From Euryarchaeota archaeon UBA438 (GTDB lineage: Archaea; Thermoplasmatota; Poseidoniia; Poseidoniales; Thalassarchaeaceae), in assembly GCA_002504435.1 (NCBI GenBank), contig DAQP01000053.1, positions 1 to 25,171 on the forward strand: DNA of 25,171 bases, written 5' to 3'. Under the pieces are notes generated by a model, which did not search any database, had not been told where the DNA came from, and saw only the letters and a program-made list of their open reading frames with translations. Positions 1-8,072 of this stretch are shown here, piece after piece. Numbering within the stretch: position 1 is the stretch's first letter; each line of letters opens with the position of its first letter. Position numbers and translations under genes: made by a program.

Positions 1-23
1 GTCGCGTCTTCTTTTCCGTTCAT
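1..23 (-). CDS. Possible start of a gene running off the left edge (partial)
   Basis: An ATG on the minus strand at 23-21 opens a frame that reads M-N-G-K-E-D-A before leaving the window. It lies downstream of purD on the same strand. Only seven complete codons are visible, so no product can be named. The 108 bp between it and purD carry a perfect inverted repeat and a TATA-like stretch on the minus strand, which fits a separately promoted gene. It could equally be a chance ATG. Confidence 0.25.
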
Positions 24-84
24 TGGTATTCACCGTCTGCTACAGCCTGAAGGCTAGCGTCGCCGCGATTTTACTTCCTGTTAT

Positions 85-103
85 AACCGTTCTTAGAACG
101 GTT
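85..103. promoter_or_regulatory. Perfect 8-bp inverted repeat with 3-nt spacer (operator or terminator stem)
   Basis: AACCGTTC, a three-base spacer TTA, then GAACGGTT form a 19-bp perfect dyad. It lies 28 bp past the purD stop and about 60 bp before the possible minus-strand ATG at 23. On the minus strand it runs directly into a TATA-like GGTTATAAC, so a repressor bound here would cover a promoter for the leftward gene. No poly-T run follows on either strand, which argues against a standard archaeal terminator. Its function is not established. Confidence 0.4.
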
Positions 104-131
104 GTGAAATCATTGGGCCAAAACGGCGATT

Positions 132-1394
132 CTAGCGCCTCAGGGCCCTATGTCCTATGTCGGACCGATAATGCGAACCTTGCAAATCGATATTCTCGAT
201 AATTTCGTACGCCGTAGATACCGCAGCCTCGAGAGAGGGCGCAATCCCAGTAGCAGCTAGGACCCTGCCTCCAGAAGAGACCAGGATTCCATCTCTAGAC
301 TTAGTCCCTGCAAAGTGAACTAAACCCCTGGTTTCACCCTCATCTATGGAGGCCTCACTACCTGAAATTGGCCCCCCTGTGATGGGCGATTCAGGATACC
401 CTTCAGAGGCCAAAACCACAGTCGCGGCCGACATCCCTGAGAAGGATGGTTCGACCGAACTGAGGCTGCCCTCGGCAGCGGCCAATAGGAGTTCTCCGAG
501 ATCACTGTCAATCAGTGGCACCGTAACCTGTGTTTCGGGGTCCCCGAATCTAACATTGAATTCGATAACTCTCGGGGCCCCCTCTTCATCTATCATGAGT
601 CCGGCATACAGGCATCCTCTGTACGGTATTTTCTGATTTCTGAGATGATGGTGCATTGGGCCGACTACCTCGTCCACTACCCTCTTCATCACAGATGGAG
701 TGACGACTGGTGCGGGCGCATAGGCACCCATGCCCCCGGTATTCGGGCCCCTGTCTCCATCGAAAGCTCTCTTGTGATCCTGACTAGGAGGGAGGCAGAC
801 GAAGCCAGTTTCGTCCATCACAACCAGTACTGAAGCCTCCTCTCCATCGAGATGCTCCTCCATGAGGACCATTCCATCAGCATCCAAGGCGGACGATAGG
901 GCACGCTCTGCGACATCCCTGTCGGAGGTGACAGTGACTCCCTTTCCTCCCGCAAGAACGTCCCTCTTGATTACCCATGGACTGTGAAATGAATCCAAGG
1001 AATTGGAGATATCTCTGGCCTCTTCGATTACCTGGCACCTACCGGTGGGGACGCCCAAATCAATCATCGTATTCTTTGCATGCAGTTTTGATCCTTCCAA
1101 CATGGCCCCTTCAGAATGGGGTCCGAAGCATGGAATTCCAATTTCCCTAAGTTTGTCAGCAAGTCCCAGAACCAGTGGTGCCTCTGGCCCAACTACCACT
1201 AGGTCCGCTTCTATTTCTCTGGCTAGTCCGACAAGTCCCTCAATATCACTTGAACCAATGTCGTGGTTGACTCCAAGTTTCCCTGTACCGGCGTTTCCTG
1301 GGGCAGTGTGAATAGAGTCCACCGAAGGACTTCCTGAAAGGCCGATTGCTAGGGAGTGCTCCCTTCCGCCACCTCCGACAATGAGGACCCTCAT
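132..1394 (-). CDS. purD: Phosphoribosylamine-glycine ligase (GAR synthetase)
   Basis: The enzyme joins glycine to 5-phosphoribosylamine using ATP, giving GAR in the second step of de novo purine synthesis. The protein is about 420 residues, the usual PurD length. It opens with the family N-terminal motif MRVLIVGGGGREH. It then shows the GPEAPLVLG segment, an ATP-grasp lysine/glycine loop (KRDVLAGGKGVTV), the substrate-binding stretch DHKRAFDGDRGPNTGGMGAY, and the metal-binding VIEFNVRFGDPETQ. The frame extends seven codons further to an ATG at 1415, but the ATG at 1394 is preferred because PurD proteins begin directly with the MxVLxxGGGGREH strand. It lies 56 bp downstream of carS on the same strand, so the two may share a transcript, though a TATA-like CATACATTATG is also present in the gap. 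The identification is secure; the exact start is less so. Confidence 0.96.
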   Translation of the reverse strand: MRVLIVGGGGREHSLAIGLSGSPSVDSIHTAPGNAGTGKLGVNHDIGSSDIEGLVGLAREIEADLVVVGPEAPLVLGLADKLREIGIPCFGPHSEGAMLEGSKLHAKNTMIDLGVPTGRCQVIEEARDISNSLDSFHSPWVIKRDVLAGGKGVTVTSDRDVAERALSSALDADGMVLMEEHLDGEEASVLVVMDETGFVCLPPSQDHKRAFDGDRGPNTGGMGAYAPAPVVTPSVMKRVVDEVVGPMHHHLRNQKIPYRGCLYAGLMIDEEGAPRVIEFNVRFGDPETQVTVPLIDSDLGELLLAAAEGSLSSVEPSFSGMSAATVVLASEGYPESPITGGPISGSEASIDEGETRGLVHFAGTKSRDGILVSSGGRVLAATGIAPSLEAAVSTAYEIIENIDLQGSHYRSDIGHRALRR

Positions 1395-1450
1395 ACGTGC
1401 CACGCCAATGCGCATCGATGAAAGGGCATAATGTATGCTGAGCTTAGGTT

Positions 1451-2131
1451 TCAGTATGGAACCGACTTCAGGCCTAGCCTATACCCTATGACATTGAACA
1501 GGCGATGGATGATTGGGGTCAAGACTAGCAATGCGATAATCTCCCCGTGCAACTGCTCATGAGTGAAAATCTGTCCTTCGAAAAACAGGAAGGCGAACAG
1601 GAATATCGACAGGGCGAATGTGACTGTATCCAGTAGGGGGGCCTTGGAGCTCTCGTCGCCCTCCCTCTTGAGGCCGCGACGGCGTTTGAAGAAGGAGCCG
1701 ACTGAGTCTCCGAGCATGCAGGCGAGACCGAGTGTGAAGCCCATCATGAAGGCCGCCCCCCACTCACCGCCGAACCAGAACCAATCGGATGAATCGCTGA
1801 GAAGTATGGGATCAACAAAGGGTCTTGCATCTGGAGGGGACCGGGAATCCCATGCATAATGTGCCAGTATTGTAAGTAGTCCTGAAAACACTGCACCCCC
1901 GAATAAGCCGTTCCATGTTTTACCATCGCCGAGAATTCGATAGCCATCGCTCCAGTCCCTACCTCCATCGATTACCACGCTTCTAAACCCAATCTTGTCT
2001 GGAATCCACTTTCCAAACAACATCGCTCCAGTATTTGCCAGATAGAATGGGCCGTACATCATCAGAACTGTGAGGATGTTCAACACAAAGCCCGCTGTGT
2101 CAGGCGCGGGGAAGGGGGGTGTCACGAACAC
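1451..2131 (-). CDS. carS: CDP-2,3-bis-O-geranylgeranyl-sn-glycerol (CDP-archaeol) synthase, CarS family
   Basis: CarS enzymes activate digeranylgeranylglyceryl phosphate with CTP in the cytoplasmic membrane, giving the common precursor of archaeal polar lipids. The 226-residue protein is multi-pass, with a helix near residues 15-40 and several more later. It carries the family landmarks: an N-terminal YLANTGAMLFG, a PIDxGR-like IDGGRDWSDG, the signature RILGDGKTWNGLFGG (around residues 66-80), and a C-terminal TPIIHRLFNVIGYRLGLKSVPY-type end. It is longer than typical CarS because of a charged loop, FKRRRGLKREGDESSK, near residue 150. The start is a GTG at 2131; no in-frame ATG lies upstream before a stop. 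It precedes purD on the same strand. This archaeal-specific enzyme is the strongest single pointer to the domain of the host. Confidence 0.9.
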   Translation of the reverse strand: MFVTPPFPAPDTAGFVLNILTVLMMYGPFYLANTGAMLFGKWIPDKIGFRSVVIDGGRDWSDGYRILGDGKTWNGLFGGAVFSGLLTILAHYAWDSRSPPDARPFVDPILLSDSSDWFWFGGEWGAAFMMGFTLGLACMLGDSVGSFFKRRRGLKREGDESSKAPLLDTVTFALSIFLFAFLFFEGQIFTHEQLHGEIIALLVLTPIIHRLFNVIGYRLGLKSVPY

Positions 2132-2241
2132 AGGTGTGCCACCGGTTATCGGCGTATGAGCGATTTGGTTACATCAGACAACATGTACGGTAGTGCAATT
2201 GCAGGGAAATCATTGATTTGCCTGTGGGTCCGGCTTGATTC

Positions 2242-3963
2242 ATGAGTGGACGCTCGGCGACGATAATGACAGTGGTTCTGATAGCATCGATATGCATTTC
2301 TTGTGTTAATGCCTCTGCTGAGGATGCTGAGTTGGTGATTGACTCCGACGTTACATGGGAGTCTAATGAGGTGATTGATGGGGCTATTAGGATCTCAGAT
2401 GGCGGCTCACTGACCATTAGTGGAATTGATGTCAGCGTTGCTCCCGGATCTTCGATCGTTGTCGATAATGGGGGATACCTCATAGTTGATGATTCCCATA
2501 TTGCCGCCACTTCCCCTCCAACGGGAATCTCAAGCTACGGTTACTGGGACGAAGGCAAGCGGGGTTCTTTCAGAGTTCCCTCTGACGGATTGGATGAGGG
2601 TTTCTCGTTGACAATTCATTCAGTTGGGGGTGCTAGTTACTATGGCAGCCAGGCATTCGTGGGCGACTCTGAGCCGGTTTCGATGAATGGGACCGAGCAT
2701 ACGTTTGATTTTCCAGATGGGGCCGATGAAGAAACCTGGATTGGGATGATAGGGTACGGATTTTCTTCAGTTTCCGTATCTAGTGTGACCATAGACACGG
2801 GCACCGCACAGTTTGCCATAGATGGAATCGATTTGGACAGTGTGAATATGATGGCTGCGGGAGAGCAGGGTTTTCAAATCAGGGTTTCAGGACACATGTC
2901 AATAGATGACTCAGCGATAGTAGGTGGAGGCATTTCCCTGGAGAATCAAGGCTCCCTTGACTCTGATGGTGGAACTTTCGACAGGGTCGGCCCAATCCTG
3001 ATTTCAAATGACGAGGCGTCGATCGATCTATACGGTGAGTCGGTGTTTGTCGATAGCCTCGATGATCACGACATCCGGGGCACTTCCCACTGCGGCATTA
3101 GTTGGGGCGACTCAGTGATTGGATCCGGTGATTCTGAGCGAAGCGGGGGGCTGACCGACAGATGGGAGAGGAGGGTAGTCGATCAGAGGCTCACTTTCGA
3201 TGCTGTCGGGGTTGTTTTCGAAATTGAAGGAATGGGGCCTGATGAGGGCACCTCATTCCAGTCATTCAGTGACTCTGAGGGAGTTGGATTTGTGGACGGA
3301 GGGGGCGAGAGGACCGTGCAAATAAGGTGGTCCGATGGGACGTGGTGGAATGAGTCTGCCACCATCAACATAGTATCATACAGAACGGGCTGGAATCCTG
3401 AAGGATCTGGAATTGATGACTATGGGGGCGATGCGATACCCCTGACATGGAACCAGGAACAGAGGGTGGATCAGTTCATCCCAGATATCGAATGGGGGTC
3501 CATTCAAATTGTGGGCAATGAAGAGGCCTCGACATCACAATCTGTAGCAGTATTGGCAGAATTTGCAAACAGAGGTACTGCTGCGGCGAGTTTCTACATT
3601 ACCTGCGACATAGTTGAGACAGGGGTTCAAGCTGACATCGGAGGTTTCCAGGGGGTGGTAGTCGGTGCTGGAGAGTCCATGGAGCTACAATTCGGATGGA
3701 GGGGCGGCGAAGTCGGAACATTCAGCCTCGACTGCGAGATTCTGACTCCTACTCAGCTAGTTGACGATAGCGCATTCGGAGGGGGTTCAATGACAACAGG
3801 CCAAGTGGTCTGGAGTGAGCCAGTAGAGGACGATGGCCTGCCTATGGCCCCCATCCTAGTCGCACTAGCTGTAGGAATTGGAATAGCCATGGTTTGGGCA
3901 TACAGAAGAGCCACAGAGGGTGAAGACGAGTCTTTTGAGGATGATGAGTTGGACGAATATTAG
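2242..3963 (+). CDS. Secreted, membrane-anchored surface protein with beta-helix-like repeats (function unknown)
   Basis: I do not recognise a named family. The 573-residue protein has a signal peptide (residues 1-26: a short basic start, then a hydrophobic TVVLIASICISCV core and an ASA cleavage-like site). Residues about 40-270 contain short alternating strands and turns of the kind GGSLTISG, GSSIVVDNGGYLIVDDS and GSLDSDGGTFD, which suggest a right-handed parallel beta-helix. Residues about 420-510 look like a CARDB or Ig-type beta-sandwich (phrases such as VAVLAEFANRGTAAASFYI). A transmembrane helix at about 536-555 is followed by YRR and an acidic tail, so most of the protein should be outside with a short cytoplasmic C-terminus. 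The gene is divergent from carS and ends 8 bp from the convergent gene. The role could be surface layer, adhesion or polysaccharide binding. Confidence 0.85.
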   Translation: MSGRSATIMTVVLIASICISCVNASAEDAELVIDSDVTWESNEVIDGAIRISDGGSLTISGIDVSVAPGSSIVVDNGGYLIVDDSHIAATSPPTGISSYGYWDEGKRGSFRVPSDGLDEGFSLTIHSVGGASYYGSQAFVGDSEPVSMNGTEHTFDFPDGADEETWIGMIGYGFSSVSVSSVTIDTGTAQFAIDGIDLDSVNMMAAGEQGFQIRVSGHMSIDDSAIVGGGISLENQGSLDSDGGTFDRVGPILISNDEASIDLYGESVFVDSLDDHDIRGTSHCGISWGDSVIGSGDSERSGGLTDRWERRVVDQRLTFDAVGVVFEIEGMGPDEGTSFQSFSDSEGVGFVDGGGERTVQIRWSDGTWWNESATINIVSYRTGWNPEGSGIDDYGGDAIPLTWNQEQRVDQFIPDIEWGSIQIVGNEEASTSQSVAVLAEFANRGTAAASFYITCDIVETGVQADIGGFQGVVVGAGESMELQFGWRGGEVGTFSLDCEILTPTQLVDDSAFGGGSMTTGQVVWSEPVEDDGLPMAPILVALAVGIGIAMVWAYRRATEGEDESFEDDELDEY

Positions 3964-3971
3964 CATCTCAA

Positions 3972-5207
3972 CTAGCAGCTTGAGACGACGGTCCATGCCT
4001 CATCCGTAGCAGGATTTCCTTCATCGTCCGCCCCCTCTTCGGAATATTCGTAAAATGAATTATGGGAAACAACACTACCATCTGACCAGGGGGAAATCTG
4101 GGTGACCTCTACTATGAATTGGTAACATCCGTAGTCATTCTCCTGCCAGTCTTCTTTCGGGATGTAAAGTGTGTTTAGTGCGGCATCCTGAACTGATCCG
4201 GCCAGTGGTAGCTGAGAGCCCTCTGATCCAACCATGGCAGAACCTGTCCCGTACTCACCCGAGTTACTATTCCACGTTGCTTGGCCGTTTACGACGGTTA
4301 CAGTTGGATAGGTCACAACGCTGCTTCCTGCGTACTCCATCCTGGCATCGAGCGTGTAGTCGGCCTCGACTAGGCCTGCTGGTGGAAGTCCACCCAGAGT
4401 TTCCAGTCCGGCCCATGCAGTCAGGGCTACCCCCATTAGGCAACTATTCTTGTTGCCCTCACAGTTATCAGAATTGGTCGAGATAGCTCCGCTAGTTGAG
4501 CCTTGGACACCTGTGACTGTCCTGGACAAGGATGCAGAGTCCAGGGTTGCTGACATCACGTTAGAACCAGTGTCAATTTGTATTGTATAGGGCGAATTGG
4601 GCAGTGCATTATCGGCGTAGAATTCAGAGACGGAAAATGAAATCGACCCATAATCCCCCTTTCCATCACTCTTGCTAATTGAGAATGACTTGGATCCTGA
4701 CCAGACTACGGTTCCGGATTGCTCAATTGAGATATCAGCTTCTATGGTGGGGCTTGTAAGCGAATTCTGCCTAATCTTCACCACCATTGTGTCCCCATCG
4801 TCGCTGAATTCAATCTCCCCCATTGACATCTCACCCTGCAGCACCGTCCCAAGGATCAACGGGAAACCCAACAAAACAAGGTAAGCTCCGGCCACAATTA
4901 TCGCCCTGATCTGGCTGAATCCTTCTTTTCCAGGAACCCCTATCTTGAGCCTCCACCAAACTATTGCGAATGATGTTATGATTGTGACTGGAACTAGGAT
5001 GCTCAGTGGGATGAAATCCAAGTACACCCCGAACCACATTATCACTGCCAATGGGGCAACTGCAAAAATCAGTAGAGTTTTGAGAATGTCAACGAATCCG
5101 ACGTCCCTGTCGGGAGATGAAATGACCGTTCCGGGAACCGCCTCAGCGACTACTTCATCGACCATTTGCTGCTCTTTCGCCTTCTCAAGTAGACCTCCGT
5201 TACTCAT
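3972..5207 (-). CDS. Membrane protein with three N-terminal helices and a large extracellular domain (function unknown)
   Basis: The 411-residue protein begins with about 37 mostly polar cytoplasmic residues. Three hydrophobic helices follow, at roughly 38-60, 65-86 and 102-124, with a basic loop RLKIGVPGKEGFSQIR between the second and third. The rest, about 285 residues, is Ser/Thr/Gly/Asp-rich and beta-type, and should lie outside the cell. Five cysteines in the outer part, including NCEGNKNSC and the very last residue, could form disulfides. The ATG at 5207 has a good Shine-Dalgarno-like GGGGGTG about 6 bp upstream, fitting an internal gene of an operon. The preceding gene (stop at 5288) is on the same strand, 80 bp away. 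Both are surface proteins and may work together. No family was recognised. Confidence 0.85.
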   Translation of the reverse strand: MSNGGLLEKAKEQQMVDEVVAEAVPGTVISSPDRDVGFVDILKTLLIFAVAPLAVIMWFGVYLDFIPLSILVPVTIITSFAIVWWRLKIGVPGKEGFSQIRAIIVAGAYLVLLGFPLILGTVLQGEMSMGEIEFSDDGDTMVVKIRQNSLTSPTIEADISIEQSGTVVWSGSKSFSISKSDGKGDYGSISFSVSEFYADNALPNSPYTIQIDTGSNVMSATLDSASLSRTVTGVQGSTSGAISTNSDNCEGNKNSCLMGVALTAWAGLETLGGLPPAGLVEADYTLDARMEYAGSSVVTYPTVTVVNGQATWNSNSGEYGTGSAMVGSEGSQLPLAGSVQDAALNTLYIPKEDWQENDYGCYQFIVEVTQISPWSDGSVVSHNSFYEYSEEGADDEGNPATDEAWTVVSSC

Positions 5208-5287
5208 TCAAGCACCCCCTATTTCGGTAGAGTGGTCGGGCATCGCAGTTATCAACCCGTTGCAAAAGAGGGCCAAGCTCGGGCATT

Positions 5288-6238
5288 CTAGAATAATCTA
5301 GAGTCCAATGGGGTTATTTCCCCGTCATCATCGATAATCACTGGATCATCTTCGAGCCTGTTCCTTCCCGCTATAGCCGCAGCAGCCAGAGCGGTCATCA
5401 TCAACGACCCCAGTGCTCCGAATCCGGGCAGGTAGACTCCGCGAATGTAAATGGTCATTGACTGTATCATATAATTCGGAATCCCTTCGGTCCTAACTGA
5501 GTACTCCGAAGTGGCCTTAAATTGCAGGTTGAAGTATTTGTCAGTCCAACCCTGGTTCTTTGGAGTCCTCATCTGAATCCTAACTTTCTCGGCAGGGGCT
5601 AGCGACTCGATCTCGACCGAAACAAGAGGAATGCTGAGCTGGAAACCTTCGTCGTTGAGTTCGTCGTAATTGACTATCTCGACGTTGAACCTGTCCATGG
5701 CGTTTCCATCATTGTAAACATCGAAGGTAAGAAGCATGTCCACCCTCGGCCTGAGTTGCATGAAGGCGACATCTGAAGCCACCCTTAGCCTACTGAACTG
5801 CTTGATTACGGCCAGAACCTTGTAAGTGGTCGGAGTTCCGACAACTGTGATTCCATTGGCCTGAACTACTTCAGCAGTAATTGAAATCTGGTGCTGCCCC
5901 TCAGGCATCCTTAGATCGGCTCTGAGGATGACCTGGAAGCTAACGTCAGCACCCGAGCCAACAGTCATTGACGCTGGACCAGCTGAGATGAGGGATCCTG
6001 ATTGAATCTGGATGTTCACCTTCTCACTGTGAATAGTTGGGTTCTGAAGGACGCAGTAAACTATGGAAGTCCTAGTTGCTCCTGGGTAAACCTCGATGGC
6101 TTGGGGGTTATCACAGGTGAGCGTGATGTCCGGAGTGGGGTTGGTCTGTGCCTGTACTGACGCAGCTCCCGCCCATGTGCTGAGGAAGTAAACCATCAGA
6201 ATCAGCATGCTGGTTCTAACACTTCTACGCGTGGCCAT
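5288..6238 (-). CDS. Secreted protein with CARDB/NEW3-like domains and a PGF-CTERM-like sorting signal
   Basis: The 316-residue protein starts with a signal peptide (MATRRSVRTS, then a hydrophobic run to about residue 31 ending AQ). It continues with two beta-sandwich segments: residues about 35-140, with DITLTCDNP and two cysteines, and about 150-265, with DVAFMQLRPRVDMLLTFDVYNDGNAMDRFNVE. The second resembles the NEW3/CARDB type often found in archaeal surface proteins. At residues 270-291 comes LPGFGALGSLMMTALAAAA and then an arginine pair, the layout of an archaeosortase PGF-CTERM signal, followed unusually by an acidic tail of about 22 residues. The frame extends to a TTG at 6280, but the ATG at 6238 is preferred: it begins a clean signal peptide and has a TATA-like AAATAC centred 26 bp upstream, as in leaderless archaeal genes. 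The specific role is unknown. Confidence 0.85.
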   Translation of the reverse strand: MATRRSVRTSMLILMVYFLSTWAGAASVQAQTNPTPDITLTCDNPQAIEVYPGATRTSIVYCVLQNPTIHSEKVNIQIQSGSLISAGPASMTVGSGADVSFQVILRADLRMPEGQHQISITAEVVQANGITVVGTPTTYKVLAVIKQFSRLRVASDVAFMQLRPRVDMLLTFDVYNDGNAMDRFNVEIVNYDELNDEGFQLSIPLVSVEIESLAPAEKVRIQMRTPKNQGWTDKYFNLQFKATSEYSVRTEGIPNYMIQSMTIYIRGVYLPGFGALGSLMMTALAAAAIAGRNRLEDDPVIIDDDGEITPLDSRLF

Positions 6239-6260
6239 CGTAGCGATGCCCACAAAGACC

Positions 6261-6266
6261 GTATTT
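6261..6266 (-). promoter_or_regulatory. TATA-like box for the PGF-CTERM-type surface protein gene
   Basis: On the minus strand AAATAC is centred about 26 bp before the ATG at 6238. That is the spacing expected for archaeal leaderless transcripts, where the TATA box sits roughly 26 bp before the transcription start. It is one of the reasons to prefer the ATG at 6238 over the upstream TTG at 6280. No transcript data are available. Confidence 0.4.
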
Positions 6267-6327
6267 GAGACTTCGCCCAACTAGTACCGCGATAAAGCCG
6301 ATTATTGGGTCGATTTGGAAGGCGGTT

Positions 6328-6404
6328 TGGTGGACCCGACCGGATTTGAACCGATGACCACTCGGTTATGAGCCGAGCGCTCTAACCAACTGAGCTACGG
6401 GTCC
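6328..6404 (-). tRNA. tRNA with CAU anticodon (tRNA-Met elongator or tRNA-Ile2), CCA encoded
   Basis: Read on the minus strand, the gene folds into a full cloverleaf of 74 nt plus an encoded CCA. The acceptor stem is GGACCCG/CGGGTCC with discriminator A, the D stem GCTC/GAGC, and the anticodon stem CTCGG/CCGAG around loop CTCATAA, giving anticodon CAU. The variable loop is TGGTC, and the T arm is ATCGG/CCGGT with loop TTCAAAT. No intron is present. The acceptor stem and D loop do not look like an initiator tRNA. The CTCGGCTCATAACCGAGTGG arm and TGGTC variable loop recall the tRNA-Ile2 whose C34 is modified to agmatidine in archaea, so the charging identity (Met or Ile) is open. It lies between the divergent genes at 6238 and 6432. 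Confidence 0.95.
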
Positions 6405-6431
6405 TGCATCTCGCTGGCTCGCATCCGAGTC

Positions 6432-8063
6432 ATGAACCTTGCCGAAGCCTCCGACAGTGGAATGCGCTCACGCACAACCATCAAGCGTCGCCCCCTTCCT
6501 TCGCGGGACATGACGAAGCTGTGGGTGATGTTCTTCACGTCGCTTCTTCTTGTCTCGGCGATGAATTTCTACGCCGTGATTAGAGAGCCCGATATGATTG
6601 AAATTGATGAGATAAGGAACTTCCCGAGGGAGACCGTGAAAATTGAGGGGGTGTTAACGAGTTATGTCCGGGACCCGTATGGGGAGGGTGCAGACCGTAT
6701 CGATCTTCAAGTGCAAGAGATAGGCGGGCATTCTGTAGCAAAAATCAGATGGAACATAGATTGGAACAACGATGTCCCCCCAATAGGCACTGTTGTAACC
6801 GTAGAAGGTGAGGTGTCTGAGTGGAATGGCAGAATTTGGCTTCAATCAAATGGCTACGGTGCCGTAATCGCCCAGGGCGAGACGATTGAGTTCACCGAAA
6901 CCAAGCTGGTTGAGGTCGGGCAAAATCCCGAGATATTCTCCAATTCATCACTGATTATTGACGGCTGGCTAAGCGAATCACTGGCTCCCGATGTTACTTA
7001 CCACTCGCTATACCTGATGGATAACCAGGTATACGGTGGGGCCGACCACCTGCTATACATCCAAGTCGAAGGGAGGGTGATAGAGTGGGTCGAATCTGGG
7101 AGCCATGTCAGGATGAAGGGGTGGCTACAATTCGACGAGCGTTCTTATCGGTGGAGATTACTGGTTCAGGCTAGCGAGGTTGAAGTCCTTAATCAGGGGG
7201 AAGTCGCATATGTCGACTGGGAGGCAGAAGCGTACGCGTTGACATACGATGTAGGCAAGTTAGTCATCGTAACGGGAACTGTTGGCCTTGACAACGGGGA
7301 GTGGTTTGTCACGGGGCCTGCTCCAACAGATAGGTTGTGCCTTCTCCCATCGGACAGTGACCTATCTGATTCTGAATTTGAAGGAAGGTCGGGGGACTGG
7401 GGGGGCCGGCTAGTTTGGGCGCTCGACGAGGCTGCCGTGTGCCTAGACAGGGGATTCAACACGACCTCAGGGAGGGAAACTGGAGAATTCGGGGACGAGT
7501 ATACCGAACTAAAGGATGTGGCGACTGACCCGTTCAGTTACATTGGTGGGGACTACACATTCCAAGGCTGGATCACCGATCCCATCTCACCCGACTATGA
7601 CAAGGGGTATGTGGGGGATGGCGAGGACTACTATGCAAGAGATACCAAAATTAGGATTCAATTCGTCGGGGAGCATTCAGAATTTATCGAAGCTAACCAG
7701 GAAATTAGATTCAACGCCACGGTTCTGTGGTCAGTAGCAGACGGTCGAGTGGTGCTGGAGGCCAGATCGTGGATTCTCGGCGATGCACCCCCTCCCTCCG
7801 TTCTGAATTGGGGGGACGGATACAACTCATGGAGGTGGGATCTCGGAAAGATGGTCCAGTTAACTGGTGAGGTCGTAGCGGACGAGGATGGTGCCCAATG
7901 GATTTCAAGGTCAGGCTCGGATGAGCGGGTTTGCCTTCTTGGCGATGGAACGGAGTACCTCGACCAACTGTCGATTGGGGAACCTGTTGAGTGGGTTGGA
8001 AGGTTGAGCATGGAAGAAATTGGATCTGATAGTTCTGCGATGTTCTGTATCGATGTACGTTGA
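6432..8063 (+). CDS. Membrane-anchored protein with several OB-fold-like repeats (function unknown)
   Basis: The 543-residue protein has a basic cytoplasmic N-terminus, one transmembrane helix at about residues 28-49 (LWVMFFTSLLLVSAMNFYAV), and an extracellular remainder made of repeated OB-like units. Each unit has the pattern of a strand such as VKIEGVL, VRMKGWL, VIVTGTV or VQLTGEV, a variable loop, then a closing G..V.W.G or W.GR.WLQ strand. I see about five: roughly 57-140, 150-240, 255-345, 360-445 and 455-543. Paired cysteines occur in the third and fifth (LCLL...VCLD and VCLL...FCID). The stop at 8061-8063 lies 9 bp before the TctA-type gene, and that gene's Shine-Dalgarno overlaps this stop, so the two are almost certainly co-transcribed. 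It may be an accessory or solute-contacting partner of the permease. The start could instead be the ATG at 6462 (MRSRTT). Confidence 0.85.
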   Translation: MNLAEASDSGMRSRTTIKRRPLPSRDMTKLWVMFFTSLLLVSAMNFYAVIREPDMIEIDEIRNFPRETVKIEGVLTSYVRDPYGEGADRIDLQVQEIGGHSVAKIRWNIDWNNDVPPIGTVVTVEGEVSEWNGRIWLQSNGYGAVIAQGETIEFTETKLVEVGQNPEIFSNSSLIIDGWLSESLAPDVTYHSLYLMDNQVYGGADHLLYIQVEGRVIEWVESGSHVRMKGWLQFDERSYRWRLLVQASEVEVLNQGEVAYVDWEAEAYALTYDVGKLVIVTGTVGLDNGEWFVTGPAPTDRLCLLPSDSDLSDSEFEGRSGDWGGRLVWALDEAAVCLDRGFNTTSGRETGEFGDEYTELKDVATDPFSYIGGDYTFQGWITDPISPDYDKGYVGDGEDYYARDTKIRIQFVGEHSEFIEANQEIRFNATVLWSVADGRVVLEARSWILGDAPPPSVLNWGDGYNSWRWDLGKMVQLTGEVVADEDGAQWISRSGSDERVCLLGDGTEYLDQLSIGEPVEWVGRLSMEEIGSDSSAMFCIDVR

Positions 8064-8068
8064 GGTGA
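8061..8068 (+). promoter_or_regulatory. Shine-Dalgarno sequence overlapping the upstream stop codon
   Basis: TGAGGTGA starts with the stop codon of the OB-repeat gene and contains GAGGTGA, complementary to the archaeal 16S rRNA tail. It is 4 bp from the ATG at 8073. This placement implies coupled translation of the OB-repeat protein and the permease. Confidence 0.6.
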
Positions 8069-8072
8069 GACA

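Noticed and set aside
5287..5302. TCTAGA-ATAA-TCTAGA hairpin at the stop of the PGF-CTERM-type gene
   Set aside because: The 6-bp stem is AT-rich and overlaps codons and the stop; no poly-T follows, so a terminator call is not supported.
6238..6280. Longer N-terminus (TTG at 6280) for the PGF-CTERM-type protein
   Set aside because: It would put 14 extra residues before a clean signal peptide and would overlap the TATA-like box that sits 26 bp before the ATG.
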